Assembly (NCBI RefSeq): GCF_034930985.1
Contig: NZ_JAYGIM010000013.1
Location: 62,001 to 126,000 of the forward strand
Direction: 5' to 3'
DNA from: Arcicella lustrica
Lineage (GTDB): Bacteria > Bacteroidota > Bacteroidia > Cytophagales > Spirosomataceae
DNA: 64,000 nt
The position numbers were made by a program, and so were the translations under genes. The first letter of the stretch is position 1. The number at the start of each line of letters is the position of its first letter. Below, in pieces: positions 16,687 to 25,306 of the stretch. Below the pieces are notes generated by a model. It was not told where the DNA came from. It did no database searches and was given only the letters and a program-made list of their open reading frames with translations.

Positions 16687-17428
16687 ATTTTACGAGCTAA
16701 AAGCCCAAGGCAAAAAAGCATTTGCTGTCTTGATTGACCCCGACAAAGTCAATGAAGACAGCTTTTCGCATTTAATAGCTTTGAGTAAAGAACAAGCGGT
16801 AGATTTCTTTTTTGTGGGCGGTAGCTTAATTACCAGCCACATTATGGAAAAGGTTATTATTGAAATTAAAAAAAGTAGCGACATTCCTGTTATTTTATTT
16901 CCAGGAAACAGCTTACATCTTAATAATCAAGTAGATGGCGTGTTGTTTTTATCTTTAATTTCAGGAAGAAACCCTGATTATTTGATTGGACAACAAGTAA
17001 TTTCCGCACCAATTCTTAAAAGAAGTGGCATAGAAGTTTTACCAACTGGCTACATGATTATTGATAGTGGTCGCCAAACAACAGTTTCGTATATTTCAAA
17101 TACAACGCCAATTCCGCACGATAAACCAAGTATTGCAGCTTGTACGGCAATGGCTGGCGAAATGTTAGGATTGAAATTGATTTATATGGATGCTGGTTCT
17201 GGCGCTTATAATGCCGTTTCACCAGAAATGATTGCCGCCGTACAGCAATCTGTTGAAGTTCCTTTAATTGTTGGCGGAGGAATTAATTCAGCGAAGAAAG
17301 CACAAGATGCTTTAAAAGCTGGCGCCGACGTAATTGTTGTAGGCAATGCCATTGAAGAAAGAGTAGATTTAATTAAAGAAATTGCCAAAACGGTAAGAGG
17401 CTTTAACGAGCGTTTTGTTAATTCTTAA
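16664..17428 (+). CDS. geranylgeranylglyceryl/heptaprenylglyceryl phosphate synthase (PcrB-like), 254 aa
   Basis: A TIM-barrel prenyltransferase that joins a polyprenyl chain to glycerol-1-phosphate, the first step toward an ether lipid. Motifs seen are AVLIDPDKVNEDSF near residue 20, VGGSLITS, ILFPGNSLHLN, LPTGYMIIDSG, KLIYMDAGSGA and the phosphate-binding PLIVGGGINSAKKAQ and GADVIVVGNAIEE. Bacteroidota are known to carry this archaeal-type enzyme; the product's role in them is not established. Translation probably couples to the preceding gene, which it overlaps by 23 bp. Confidence 0.92.
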   Translation: MQRNLLNKFYELKAQGKKAFAVLIDPDKVNEDSFSHLIALSKEQAVDFFFVGGSLITSHIMEKVIIEIKKSSDIPVILFPGNSLHLNNQVDGVLFLSLISGRNPDYLIGQQVISAPILKRSGIEVLPTGYMIIDSGRQTTVSYISNTTPIPHDKPSIAACTAMAGEMLGLKLIYMDAGSGAYNAVSPEMIAAVQQSVEVPLIVGGGINSAKKAQDALKAGADVIVVGNAIEERVDLIKEIAKTVRGFNERFVNS

Positions 17429-17434
17429 ATATAA

Positions 17435-17469
17435 AGGATTGTCAACTTTTTAAAAAAATTGACAATCCT
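17435..17469. terminator. bidirectional hairpin terminator between GGGP synthase and glutamate dehydrogenase
   Basis: AGGATTGTCAA (17435-17445) and TTGACAATCCT (17459-17469) form a perfect 11-bp stem between two convergent genes. Confidence 0.6.
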
Positions 17470-17478
17470 AAACATTTA

Positions 17479-18753
17479 TCAATACCCACCACGGAATTTA
17501 TAAGTATCTGCTACTTTTTTAATCGCTACAATATAAGCGGCAATGCGCATTGGTACTTTAAATTGTTGCGAAGTCAAGAATACTTTATCAAAAGCATCTT
17601 TCATAATTCTATCCGAACGGCGATTAATACGGTCTAAATTCCATTTATAACCCATTCTATTTTGAACCCACTCAAAATAAGAAACCGTTACTCCGCCCGC
17701 ATTTGCTAAAATATCTGGCACAACCAAAATTCCCTTATCATTGATAATATCATCGGCAGATGCTGATGTTGGGCCATTAGCACCTTCCACAATTAATTTC
17801 GCTTGAATATAAGGTGCATTTTCATTGTTAATAACATCTTCTTTGGCAGCAGGAACAAGTACATCAACATCTAGTGTCAATAATTCTTCATGACTGATTC
17901 TTTCAGCACCCGGAAAATTCTCTAAAGTACCTTTGTTCAAATCTCTGAATTTAATAGCACCTTCAATGTCTATCCCATTTTCATTATAATATGCTCCTGA
18001 AATATCAGAAATCGCTTTTACCATTACTCCACGCTCATGCAATAAATTAGCAGCGTGCGAACCTACATTTCCAAAACCCTGCACTGCCGCAGATGATTTA
18101 TAAGGATTAATTTTCAATTTATCCATTCCAGCCAAAGCCGAAACCATTACTCCTCTACCTGTAGCTTCTGTTCTACCTAATGAACCGCCCAAAACCAGTG
18201 GTTTTCCTGTCACAACAGCATTTACAGTCATTCCTTTTGCTTTAGAGTACTCATCCATCAGCCAAGCCATTTCACGAGGCCCAGTACCCATATCTGGTGC
18301 AGGAATATCTCTGTCTGGTCCAAAAACATCTAACATCGAAACAGTATAAGCACGCATCAAACGTTCCATTTCGCCAGCAGACATTTCACGAGGATTACAT
18401 GCAATTCCACCTTTAGCACCACCATAAGGAATATCTACTACGGCACATTTCCAAGTCATCCAAGCAGCTAAAGCTCTTACTTCATCAATATTCACGGCAG
18501 GGTCAAAACGAATACCTCCTTTCGACGGTCCAAGTATATTGGAGTGAATCACTCGATAGCCTTCAAATACTTTAATGCTTCCATTATCCATGGTAATGGG
18601 TAAACCTACAGTTACCTGACGAGCAGGTACTTTTAAGATGTAATACATTTCATCAGAGATTCCCAATAATTCAACGGCTTTATCAAAGCGTTGCATCATT
18701 GATTCTAGCGGATTTTCCTTGTCCTTAATCGGAGCTGGTTCTATGTAAGTCAT
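17479..18753 (-). CDS. gdhA: glutamate dehydrogenase (Glu/Leu/Phe/Val dehydrogenase family), 424 aa
   Basis: Interconverts glutamate and 2-oxoglutarate plus ammonia using NAD(P). Conserved features are GPSKGGIRFDP, MTWKCAVVDIPYGGAKGGI with the catalytic lysine region, PDMGTGPREMAWLMDEYS, GRTEATGRGVM and the Rossmann loop VQGFGNVGSHAA, then PAAKEDVI and VEGANGPTSASA. The length fits the hexameric about 420-aa class, often NAD-linked. I start it at the ATG at 18753; the frame extends 8 codons upstream to a TTG. A TTG/TAnnTTTG promoter lies about 120 bp upstream. Confidence 0.95.
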   Translation of the reverse strand: MTYIEPAPIKDKENPLESMMQRFDKAVELLGISDEMYYILKVPARQVTVGLPITMDNGSIKVFEGYRVIHSNILGPSKGGIRFDPAVNIDEVRALAAWMTWKCAVVDIPYGGAKGGIACNPREMSAGEMERLMRAYTVSMLDVFGPDRDIPAPDMGTGPREMAWLMDEYSKAKGMTVNAVVTGKPLVLGGSLGRTEATGRGVMVSALAGMDKLKINPYKSSAAVQGFGNVGSHAANLLHERGVMVKAISDISGAYYNENGIDIEGAIKFRDLNKGTLENFPGAERISHEELLTLDVDVLVPAAKEDVINNENAPYIQAKLIVEGANGPTSASADDIINDKGILVVPDILANAGGVTVSYFEWVQNRMGYKWNLDRINRRSDRIMKDAFDKVFLTSQQFKVPMRIAAYIVAIKKVADTYKFRGGY

Positions 18754-18873
18754 TGTCTTTGTATCATCGACTACCAACCTTCTAAAAACAGTAATATTAA
18801 GAAAATACTATTTCCTGTTTTTTTCTAAATGAATGGTAATCAATGCTTGAGATTAGTTTTTGTTGATAATGCA

Positions 18874-18905
18874 CAAACATAACACTCTTCAAACAACAAA
18901 AACAA
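18874..18905 (-). promoter_or_regulatory. promoter of the glutamate dehydrogenase gene
   Basis: On the minus strand TTG (18905-18903) and TATGTTTG (18881-18874) are spaced 21 nt, matching the Bacteroidota consensus. The rest of the 18754-19171 intergenic region is AT-rich and holds the next promoter at 19085. Confidence 0.5.
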
Positions 18906-19084
18906 GTACTTTTAGTGTAAGTAGAAATACCTGATTTTCAATCAAAAAACATAATTTTGAGGTTTTTTTGCTTTTTGCTTTTTAACTTTATGGAAGATAG
19001 GTTCATTTGCCAAATATTCATTGGTTTATTTCAAAAATTAAGGAATTATAAAATTTTAGAAAAATTTTATTTATTCTTGAAATA

Positions 19085-19116
19085 TTGCAAATTTTAAAAT
19101 GAACCATTTATCTTTG
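19085..19116 (+). promoter_or_regulatory. promoter of the DksA-like gene
   Basis: TTG at 19085-19087 and TATCTTTG at 19109-19116 with a 21-nt spacer match the Bacteroidota promoter; the leader to the ATG at 19172 is about 50 nt. Confidence 0.6.
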
Positions 19117-19171
19117 TGTAAATTTTAAACGCTACTAATAAAATCTTCAACCCACATAGCCTTATTAGAAT

Positions 19172-19564
19172 ATGAACACTATTGTAGAAGAAAAAACTCG
19201 TTACTCTGAGGAAGAGCTAAAAGAATTTGAAGTACTTATCACGAGCAAACTTGAAGACGCACGTGGAGAGCTAAACTATATTCGTGAAGCATTGCACAAA
19301 CGCAATGATCCAGGAACTGACGTTACAGCGGGTAGCTCAAAACCAATGGAAGATGGCGCTGATACTTCAGAAAAAGAAAGTATGAGTCAATTAGCAGCAC
19401 GTTTACAAAAATTTTCTACGCAATTAGAAAATGCTTTGATTCGTATCAAAAATGGTACTTATGGTGTATGTATTGATACTGGAAAATTAATTCCAAAAGA
19501 ACGTTTGAGAGCGGTTCCTCATACACAACAAACGATTGAAGCTAAGTTGATGAAACAACGTTAG
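19172..19564 (+). CDS. TraR/DksA-type protein, 130 aa
   Basis: An N-terminal coiled-coil (YSEEELKEFEVLITSKLEDA, then SQLAARLQKFSTQLENAL) leads to the DksA/TraR C-terminal globular part IKNGTYGVCIDTGKLIPKER. DksA proteins insert their coiled coil into the RNA polymerase secondary channel and tune rRNA and stress transcription with ppGpp. Only one of the four zinc cysteines is present (C in YGVC), as in other Bacteroidota homologues as far as I recall, so this form probably folds without zinc. Single gene with its own promoter. Confidence 0.88.
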   Translation: MNTIVEEKTRYSEEELKEFEVLITSKLEDARGELNYIREALHKRNDPGTDVTAGSSKPMEDGADTSEKESMSQLAARLQKFSTQLENALIRIKNGTYGVCIDTGKLIPKERLRAVPHTQQTIEAKLMKQR

Positions 19565-19760
19565 TTTTCTGAGAAGTAAGTTGAGCATTAAGATTGTAGG
19601 GTTTTATAAAATCTCTTCAACAAAACTTCTTGTGTCTTTTGTTTTACTCTTCAAAAATTTAAAATACTTCTGAGCTGTGAATAACATAGCTCCTTTACAA
19701 TCCTGCATTATCATCATCAAACTAATAAATATGAACAACAATTCTCCTATCAACATTTCA

Positions 19761-22313
19761 ATGAAAAAGCGGTTAGCCGCTTTTTTGTTTTTTATACTAG
19801 CTCATACTTGTTTCGGACAAGTACCTAACAGCTATTTTCTTCCTCAGAATATTAACTACGACCCAAAGATTCCAACCCCTCAGCAATATTTGGGTTATCA
19901 AGTAGGCGACTGGCACATTCAACACGAGCAACTTTTGGGCTACATGAAAAAAGTAGCCGAATTGTCGGATAGAGTAGAACTCAGCGAATATGGACGTACT
20001 TATGAAAACCGTCAATTATTACTCCTGACGATTTCTTCGCCTAAGAATCTTGCCAATGTTGATAAAATTAAAGCGGAACATCACAAATTGGTTGAACCCG
20101 ATAAATCTTCCAGTTTAGATACTAAAAATATGCCTATCGTAGTTTGGATGGGCTATTCTGTACACGGAAACGAAGCAAGTGGTACAAATGCTTCGGTATT
20201 AGCTTTGTATTATTTGGCGGCGGCGCAAGGTGCTGAAATAGATTCTATTTTGAATGAATCTGTAATTTTACTCGACCCAAGAATTAATCCTGACGGTGGC
20301 GAGCGTTTTTCAAGCTGGGTAAATGCCAATAAAAGTAATAATTTAGTAGCTGACCCAAATAGCCGTGAATTGAATGAAATGTGGCCAGGTGGTCGTTTTA
20401 ACCACTATTGGTTCGACTTAAACCGTGATTGGCTTTATACTCAACATCCAGAAAGTAAAGGTAGAATTCAGAAATTCCATGAATGGAAACCAAATATTCT
20501 GACCGACCACCATGAAATGGGGCCAAACTCTTCTTTCTTTTTCCAACCGGGCATTCCAGCGAGAACACATCCGCTTACTCCAAAAAAGAATATTGATATC
20601 ACAGAATTAATCGGAAAATTCCATGCTTCGGCTTTAGATAAAATCGGTTCATTGTATTTTACGAAAGAAGGTTATGATGATTTTTATTACGGAAAAGGTT
20701 CTACTTTTCCAGACGTTCAAGGAAGTATCGGAATTTTGTTTGAGCAAGCCAGTTCTCGTGGTCATTTGCAAGAAACACAAAATGGCAATATGAGCTTTGC
20801 TTTTACGGTAAGAAATCAGTTTGTAACAACACTTTCTACTTTGCGTGCGGCTAAGGCTTTGCGTCAGGATTTGTTAGATTATCAAAGAAATTTCTATCAA
20901 GAAAAATCTACTTCAGCTACAAAAGCATTCGTTTTTGGCGGAGGAAATGATAAAGTAAAAGTTTGGGAAATGATAAACATTCTTCGTCAACACGAAATTG
21001 ATGTTTTCAATGTATCGAAAGATGAAGTATTAGACGGAAAAACGTTCAAAAAAGGAGAAGCATTCGTTGTGCCATTAAGCCAACCACAATATCGTTTGGT
21101 TCAAGGAATTTTTGAAAAAAGAACAACTTTTGAAGATTCGCTTTTTTATGATATTTCGGCTTGGTCGATGCCACATTGTTTTAATGTACCATACTCAGAA
21201 GCAAAAGTTGCGCTTACTTTAGGCGATAAATTGACCAAAAATGATTTCCCGAAAGGAAAAATCATTGGCAATACTACTTATGGTTATGTGTTTGAATGGG
21301 ACGGATACTTCGCTCCTAGAACCGCTTATGAATTACAGAAAAAAGGTTACAAGCTAAAAGTAGCAACAGAACCTTTCACGGGGGTTTTTGAAGGTGGTAC
21401 AAAAAACTTTAGCTACGGAACGGTTGAAGTCACATTTGGCTCAAACCAACAAGCTGATTTTAACGCTTTAAAAAATTTGATACAAACACTTGCCGAACGT
21501 GATGGTATTGATTTTTATGCTTTGCAAACGGGATTAACGCCTTCGGGAATTGATTTAGGAAGTAGTTATTTCGCTCCGATGCGTCAGCCTAAAGTATTAA
21601 TGCTGACTGGTGCAGGCGTGAATCCAAACGATGCTGGCGAAATTTGGCATTTGTTGGATACCAGAGTAAATGTTCCATTAACAATGTCGGATATTACACA
21701 AGTAAACCGCATGAGTTTGGAGAAATACAATACTTTGATTCTTTCAAGTGGTGATTACAGTACTTTGAACGAAGAGAAAATCAAAACTTGGGTACGCAAC
21801 GGCGGAACATTAATTACGTTGACGGATGCTGTAGAATGGGCTGTTGCCAAAGGTTTATCACCTGTAAAAATCAAAACGATTCCTGCTGACACTGCTTCGT
21901 TTAAGCCTTATGCTTTGGCTGAACGCTACAAAGGTGCGCAACAAACAAGTGGTGCGATTTTTCAAGTAAAATTAGACCCGACTCACCCGATTGGTTATGG
22001 TTATAAAGACCAAACTTTAAGCGTTTTCAGAGATAATAATATTTACTTAGAAAAAATCAAAGATCCATACAATGCTCCATTGATTTACACAAACGACCCG
22101 CTTGTGAGTGGTTACGTAACCGAAAGGAACAAGAAATTAATGAAAAATACTCCTTCGGTAGTGGCAACGTCTTTCGGAGCGGGAAAAGTAATTGTGATGA
22201 CGGATAATCCAAATTTTAGAGCATTTTGGTACGGCACAAACAAATTATTTTTAAATGCTATTTTCTTTGGCTCAACGATACTTTCAGGAGTGCGTGGTGG
22301 AGATGAAGACTAA
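19761..22313 (+). CDS. secreted M14 family zinc carboxypeptidase, 850 aa
   Basis: The signal peptide MKKRLAAFLFFILAHTCFG sets the start at 19761; an in-frame ATG at 19731 would add ten polar residues. The M14 zinc site is visible: HGNEASGTN (H135, E138) and, further on, LTDHHEMGPNSS (H250/H251), with NPDGGERFSSW and the substrate-binding NRDW between them. The catalytic domain fills about 60-400. The remaining 450 residues include a glutamine-amidotransferase-like or sugar-binding-like region (LTLGDKL, VLMLTGAGVNPNDAGEIWHL, VRNGGTLITLTDAVEWA), a combination common in Bacteroidota M14 proteins. Probably periplasmic or outer-membrane peptide hydrolysis. Confidence 0.92.
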   Translation: MKKRLAAFLFFILAHTCFGQVPNSYFLPQNINYDPKIPTPQQYLGYQVGDWHIQHEQLLGYMKKVAELSDRVELSEYGRTYENRQLLLLTISSPKNLANVDKIKAEHHKLVEPDKSSSLDTKNMPIVVWMGYSVHGNEASGTNASVLALYYLAAAQGAEIDSILNESVILLDPRINPDGGERFSSWVNANKSNNLVADPNSRELNEMWPGGRFNHYWFDLNRDWLYTQHPESKGRIQKFHEWKPNILTDHHEMGPNSSFFFQPGIPARTHPLTPKKNIDITELIGKFHASALDKIGSLYFTKEGYDDFYYGKGSTFPDVQGSIGILFEQASSRGHLQETQNGNMSFAFTVRNQFVTTLSTLRAAKALRQDLLDYQRNFYQEKSTSATKAFVFGGGNDKVKVWEMINILRQHEIDVFNVSKDEVLDGKTFKKGEAFVVPLSQPQYRLVQGIFEKRTTFEDSLFYDISAWSMPHCFNVPYSEAKVALTLGDKLTKNDFPKGKIIGNTTYGYVFEWDGYFAPRTAYELQKKGYKLKVATEPFTGVFEGGTKNFSYGTVEVTFGSNQQADFNALKNLIQTLAERDGIDFYALQTGLTPSGIDLGSSYFAPMRQPKVLMLTGAGVNPNDAGEIWHLLDTRVNVPLTMSDITQVNRMSLEKYNTLILSSGDYSTLNEEKIKTWVRNGGTLITLTDAVEWAVAKGLSPVKIKTIPADTASFKPYALAERYKGAQQTSGAIFQVKLDPTHPIGYGYKDQTLSVFRDNNIYLEKIKDPYNAPLIYTNDPLVSGYVTERNKKLMKNTPSVVATSFGAGKVIVMTDNPNFRAFWYGTNKLFLNAIFFGSTILSGVRGGDED

Positions 22314-22381
22314 TCCATTTTGGATTGGTGATTTCGGGTTTCGGAATCTGTTTTTGAAAGCTTAAGATTTATTATCAATTT

Positions 22382-22421
22382 AGCCCTTAAATTTTCTAAT
22401 GTAGAATTTAAGGGCTTTTTT
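22382..22421 (+). terminator. terminator after the M14 peptidase gene
   Basis: AGCCCTTAAATT (22382-22393) and AATTTAAGGGCT (22405-22416) form a perfect 12-bp stem followed by a T run: a textbook intrinsic terminator. Confidence 0.8.
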
Positions 22422-22423
22422 GA

Positions 22424-22645
22424 TTAAATATCCACTGTGTTGATCATCTGGCGTTCAATCTCTTTCATTTCACGCTTTACAGATTCGGCGATGTTTATTT
22501 GAAATGCTTTGAAATCTTTCTTTTCATCAGCATTTAATGTTGCGAAGAAAGTATCAAATTCATGTTTAATTTTATCTTTTTCTTTTTCAGAAGATGCTGA
22601 AAGCATTCTGTCAAGATATGTTTGGAAGGATTCAAATGCTTTCAT
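22424..22645 (-). CDS. small hypothetical protein, 73 aa
   Basis: A charged, helical protein (MKAFESFQTYLDRMLSASSE at the N-terminus) with no signal peptide or membrane helix. Family not recognised. It is the second of two short minus-strand genes 24 bp apart; the upstream one encodes a 48-aa helical peptide. Their arrangement suggests co-transcription and perhaps interaction. Confidence 0.6.
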   Translation of the reverse strand: MKAFESFQTYLDRMLSASSEKEKDKIKHEFDTFFATLNADEKKDFKAFQINIAESVKREMKEIERQMINTVDI

Positions 22646-22669
22646 AAAACAAGTATTTTAAAAGAAGAC

Positions 22670-22816
22670 CTATTTTTGTTCTTCTTCAAGTTGGTTAATC
22701 TTTTGATTTAATTCGTTCAAAATATCTAATAGACTATCTACCGCTTCGCCGTTACCTTCAGCTAAACGAAGCATAGCATAAATTATTTCTCTAAGCTTTT
22801 TTAATTGTTCTAACAT
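22670..22816 (-). CDS. very small hypothetical coiled-coil protein, 48 aa
   Basis: Reading the minus strand from ATG at 22816 to TAG at 22670 gives 48 residues beginning MLEQLKKLREIIYAMLRLAE and ending LNQKINQLEEEQK. The heptad-like Leu/Ile spacing suggests a short coiled coil. It lies 24 bp upstream of the 73-aa gene on the same strand. Coding status rests on the clean frame, the amphipathic pattern and position only. Confidence 0.5.
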   Translation of the reverse strand: MLEQLKKLREIIYAMLRLAEGNGEAVDSLLDILNELNQKINQLEEEQK

Positions 22817-22922
22817 ATTGATTTGATACTTAGGTGTTTGAAAATCAATACATGAATTTAAAAAATAAACTCGAATACTAGTTCAATAATATATTAAGTA
22901 TTTAAATTTCCCTAACGCATTT

Positions 22923-23495
22923 ATGAACAAACCAGCACTCAGAAAATATTATCTTTCCAAACGAAAAGCCCTTTCTCAAACAGAAGTATTGGCAAAAAGT
23001 CAGGCGATTGTCGAGCTTTTTTTTCAGCATTTCAAGCTTGATACTGTAAAATACCTTCATACTTTTCTGCCAATCATCAAGCAAAATGAAATCAATACTT
23101 TTTTATTGATTGAAAGACTCCAAACTGAATTTCCACAAGTACAAATTGTTGTGCCAAAGAGTATTCCAGACACATACCAAATGGAACATTATCTGTACAA
23201 TAAAGAAGCACTTGTTGAAAATAAATGGGGAATTCCAGAACCCGTTTTTGGGGAATTGATTTCGCCAGAAAAGATGTCGATGGTACTTGTTCCTTTGTTG
23301 ATTTTTGACGAGCAAGGAAATCGTGTTGGCTATGGAAAAGGATTCTATGATCGTTTCCTCCAACAATGTTCTTCAGACCTTATTAAAATCGGTTTATGTC
23401 TTGAAGAAGCAATTCCTACAATTGAAGATGTGAATGAATTTGACATCAAAATTGACTACTGTATTACGCCAAATCGACTATATCCGCTCGGATAA
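22923..23495 (+). CDS. 5-formyltetrahydrofolate cyclo-ligase, 190 aa
   Basis: Cytosolic enzyme that uses ATP to turn 5-formyl-THF into 5,10-methenyl-THF, salvaging folate. The N-terminal KPALRKYYLSKRKALS and the signature GYGKGFYDRFL (G136-L146) are diagnostic, with LVPLLIFDEQGNRVG before it and the C-terminal EFDIKIDYCITP after. Length is normal. It stands alone, divergent from the two small genes upstream. Confidence 0.93.
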   Translation: MNKPALRKYYLSKRKALSQTEVLAKSQAIVELFFQHFKLDTVKYLHTFLPIIKQNEINTFLLIERLQTEFPQVQIVVPKSIPDTYQMEHYLYNKEALVENKWGIPEPVFGELISPEKMSMVLVPLLIFDEQGNRVGYGKGFYDRFLQQCSSDLIKIGLCLEEAIPTIEDVNEFDIKIDYCITPNRLYPLG

Positions 23496-23696
23496 AAGCA
23501 AAATTTCAATAAAAAACAACATTTCCTACATATTCACTCTACTATTCCCGAGATATTCCTTTTCTCTTCCAATTTTATCAAGTAATTTTGCAAACTTTTT
23601 ATTTTCCCTGACTTCTAAAGGAAATTAAATTTCAATGATTCAGAAGAGTATTCAAACCAATGATTTATTTCAACGATAAATCATTAGAAAGAAACC

Positions 23697-24194
23697 ATGA
23701 AAACTAAGATTTTAATAGGCTTTTTGATGTTTGTAGGTTTCAAAACCTTTGCTCAGGAAGATAAAAGAACTTTGTATCCGATTGCAGTAAAAAGGCAATT
23801 GTTCGGCGTAAAATTTATTTATGACCGACAAATAATTGACAATGCTTCGGCTTTACAAATACCATTGTTGCAAGCAAGAGACTCAAAAGTAAATGTGGAG
23901 TTTTTGACTTACAAACAACAACAAAGGTTAGTAAAATTGATTAATATCGTTCCCGCAGGACTTTCACTTTATACGATTTTCAATAGAGATAAAGTATCAA
24001 GTGGCTTTTATTGGTCAACCGTGGGGAGTACTTTATTGATTTCTTCCTACTTAAATGTAAAGTCAAACATACATTTATCAAAGGCAATTAATCGGTATAA
24101 CGAAGTAATCAGTAGTAACCAAATCGGTTTGAATATTCAAACCACACCCGAACATCAAGCGGTAGTGGGGATAGGGTTAAGACATAATTTTTAA
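23697..24194 (+). CDS. hypothetical exported protein, 165 aa
   Basis: A signal peptide (MKTKILIGFLMFVGFKTFAQ) is followed by a mature region with a possible membrane-active helix (LINIVPAGLSLYTIF and VSSGFYWSTVGSTLLISSYL) and a C-terminal GIGLRHNF that ends in Phe like outer-membrane proteins. Family not recognised. It precedes asd by 40 bp in the same direction and may share a transcript. Confidence 0.7.
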   Translation: MKTKILIGFLMFVGFKTFAQEDKRTLYPIAVKRQLFGVKFIYDRQIIDNASALQIPLLQARDSKVNVEFLTYKQQQRLVKLINIVPAGLSLYTIFNRDKVSSGFYWSTVGSTLLISSYLNVKSNIHLSKAINRYNEVISSNQIGLNIQTTPEHQAVVGIGLRHNF

Positions 24195-24234
24195 GCATTT
24201 TTTTATATAAATCAATTCATAATCAATTTTAAAA

Positions 24235-25227
24235 ATGAAAGTAGCAGTAGTCGGAGCCACAGGTTTGGTCGGTGGCGAAATCCTTAAAGTGTTAGCGGAA
24301 CGTAACTTCCCAGTAACAGAAATCATTCCAGTAGCTTCTGAGCGTTCAGTAGGTAAACAGGTAGAATTTAAGGGTAAACAGTACACCGTTGTAGGTTTTG
24401 ATGATGCTATTAAGATGCAACCAAACGTGGCGATTTTCTCGGCAGGTGGAAGTACTTCTTTGGAATTAGCTCCTAAATTTGCAGCGGTAGGTATTACAGT
24501 AGTAGATAACTCTTCAGCTTGGAGAATGGACCCTACTAAAAAACTAGTAGTACCAGAAATAAATGCTTTTACTTTAACATCAGAAGATAAAATTATTGCC
24601 AACCCGAATTGTTCTACAATTCAAATGGTGGTAGTAATGAATCCTTTGCACAAAAAATATAAAATCAAGCGTGTGGTTGTTTCTACGTACCAATCAGTAA
24701 CTGGAACAGGAAAAGCAGCGGTTGATCAATTATTTGCAGAACGTGAAGGACGTACAGACGTTCCTGCGGTATATCCACACAAAATTGACTTGAACGTTTT
24801 ACCACACATTGATGTATTCTTGGATAATGGTTATACCAAAGAAGAAATGAAAATGGTGAATGAAACCAAGAAAATCATGTTGGATGATTCGATTGCAGTA
24901 ACAGCAACTACTGTTCGTATCCCAACAATTGGTGGACACTCTGAAGCAGTAAATATTGAATTTGAAAACGACTTCGACGTAGAAGAAGTAAAAAATATTT
25001 TAGCAAATGAAGAGGGTATCATTTTACAAGATGACCCTAAGAATTTTGTATATCCAATGCCAATCAATGCACATGGTAAGGATGAAGTTTTTGTTGGACG
25101 TATCCGTCGTGATGAAACTCAACCAAACACCATCAATATGTGGATTGTAGCTGACAACCTTCGTAAAGGAGCTGCTACAAACGCTGTGCAAATTGTAGAG
25201 TATTTGGCTAAAAACAATCTTATTTAG
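24235..25227 (+). CDS. asd: aspartate-semialdehyde dehydrogenase, 330 aa
   Basis: Makes aspartate semialdehyde from aspartyl phosphate with NADPH, the branch point to lysine/diaminopimelate, threonine and methionine. The N-terminal dinucleotide loop VGATGLVGGEILKVLAER and the active-site NPNCSTIQMVV (Cys126) are clear, with YQSVTGTGKAAVDQL and the catalytic His region RIPTIGGHSEAVN. Length matches the Gram-positive/Bacteroidota class. A strong terminator follows the gene. Confidence 0.96.
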   Translation: MKVAVVGATGLVGGEILKVLAERNFPVTEIIPVASERSVGKQVEFKGKQYTVVGFDDAIKMQPNVAIFSAGGSTSLELAPKFAAVGITVVDNSSAWRMDPTKKLVVPEINAFTLTSEDKIIANPNCSTIQMVVVMNPLHKKYKIKRVVVSTYQSVTGTGKAAVDQLFAEREGRTDVPAVYPHKIDLNVLPHIDVFLDNGYTKEEMKMVNETKKIMLDDSIAVTATTVRIPTIGGHSEAVNIEFENDFDVEEVKNILANEEGIILQDDPKNFVYPMPINAHGKDEVFVGRIRRDETQPNTINMWIVADNLRKGAATNAVQIVEYLAKNNLI

Positions 25228-25257
25228 TAGTTTACAGGTTTGTTTGATAGTAAAATG

Positions 25258-25290
25258 AAAGCCGAGATTCTTATCTCGGCTTTTTATTTT
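25258..25290 (+). terminator. terminator after asd
   Basis: AAAGCCGAGAT and ATCTCGGCTTT form an 11-bp stem with a four-base loop followed by T-rich sequence, about 30 bp after the asd stop. Confidence 0.8.
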
Positions 25291-25306
25291 TGTTGGCTAT
25301 TCCATG

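Noticed and set aside
18754..19171. tRNA or rRNA genes in the larger intergenic regions
   Set aside because: No T-loop-like GTTCAAATC arrangement with matching acceptor stem could be found here or in the other gaps.
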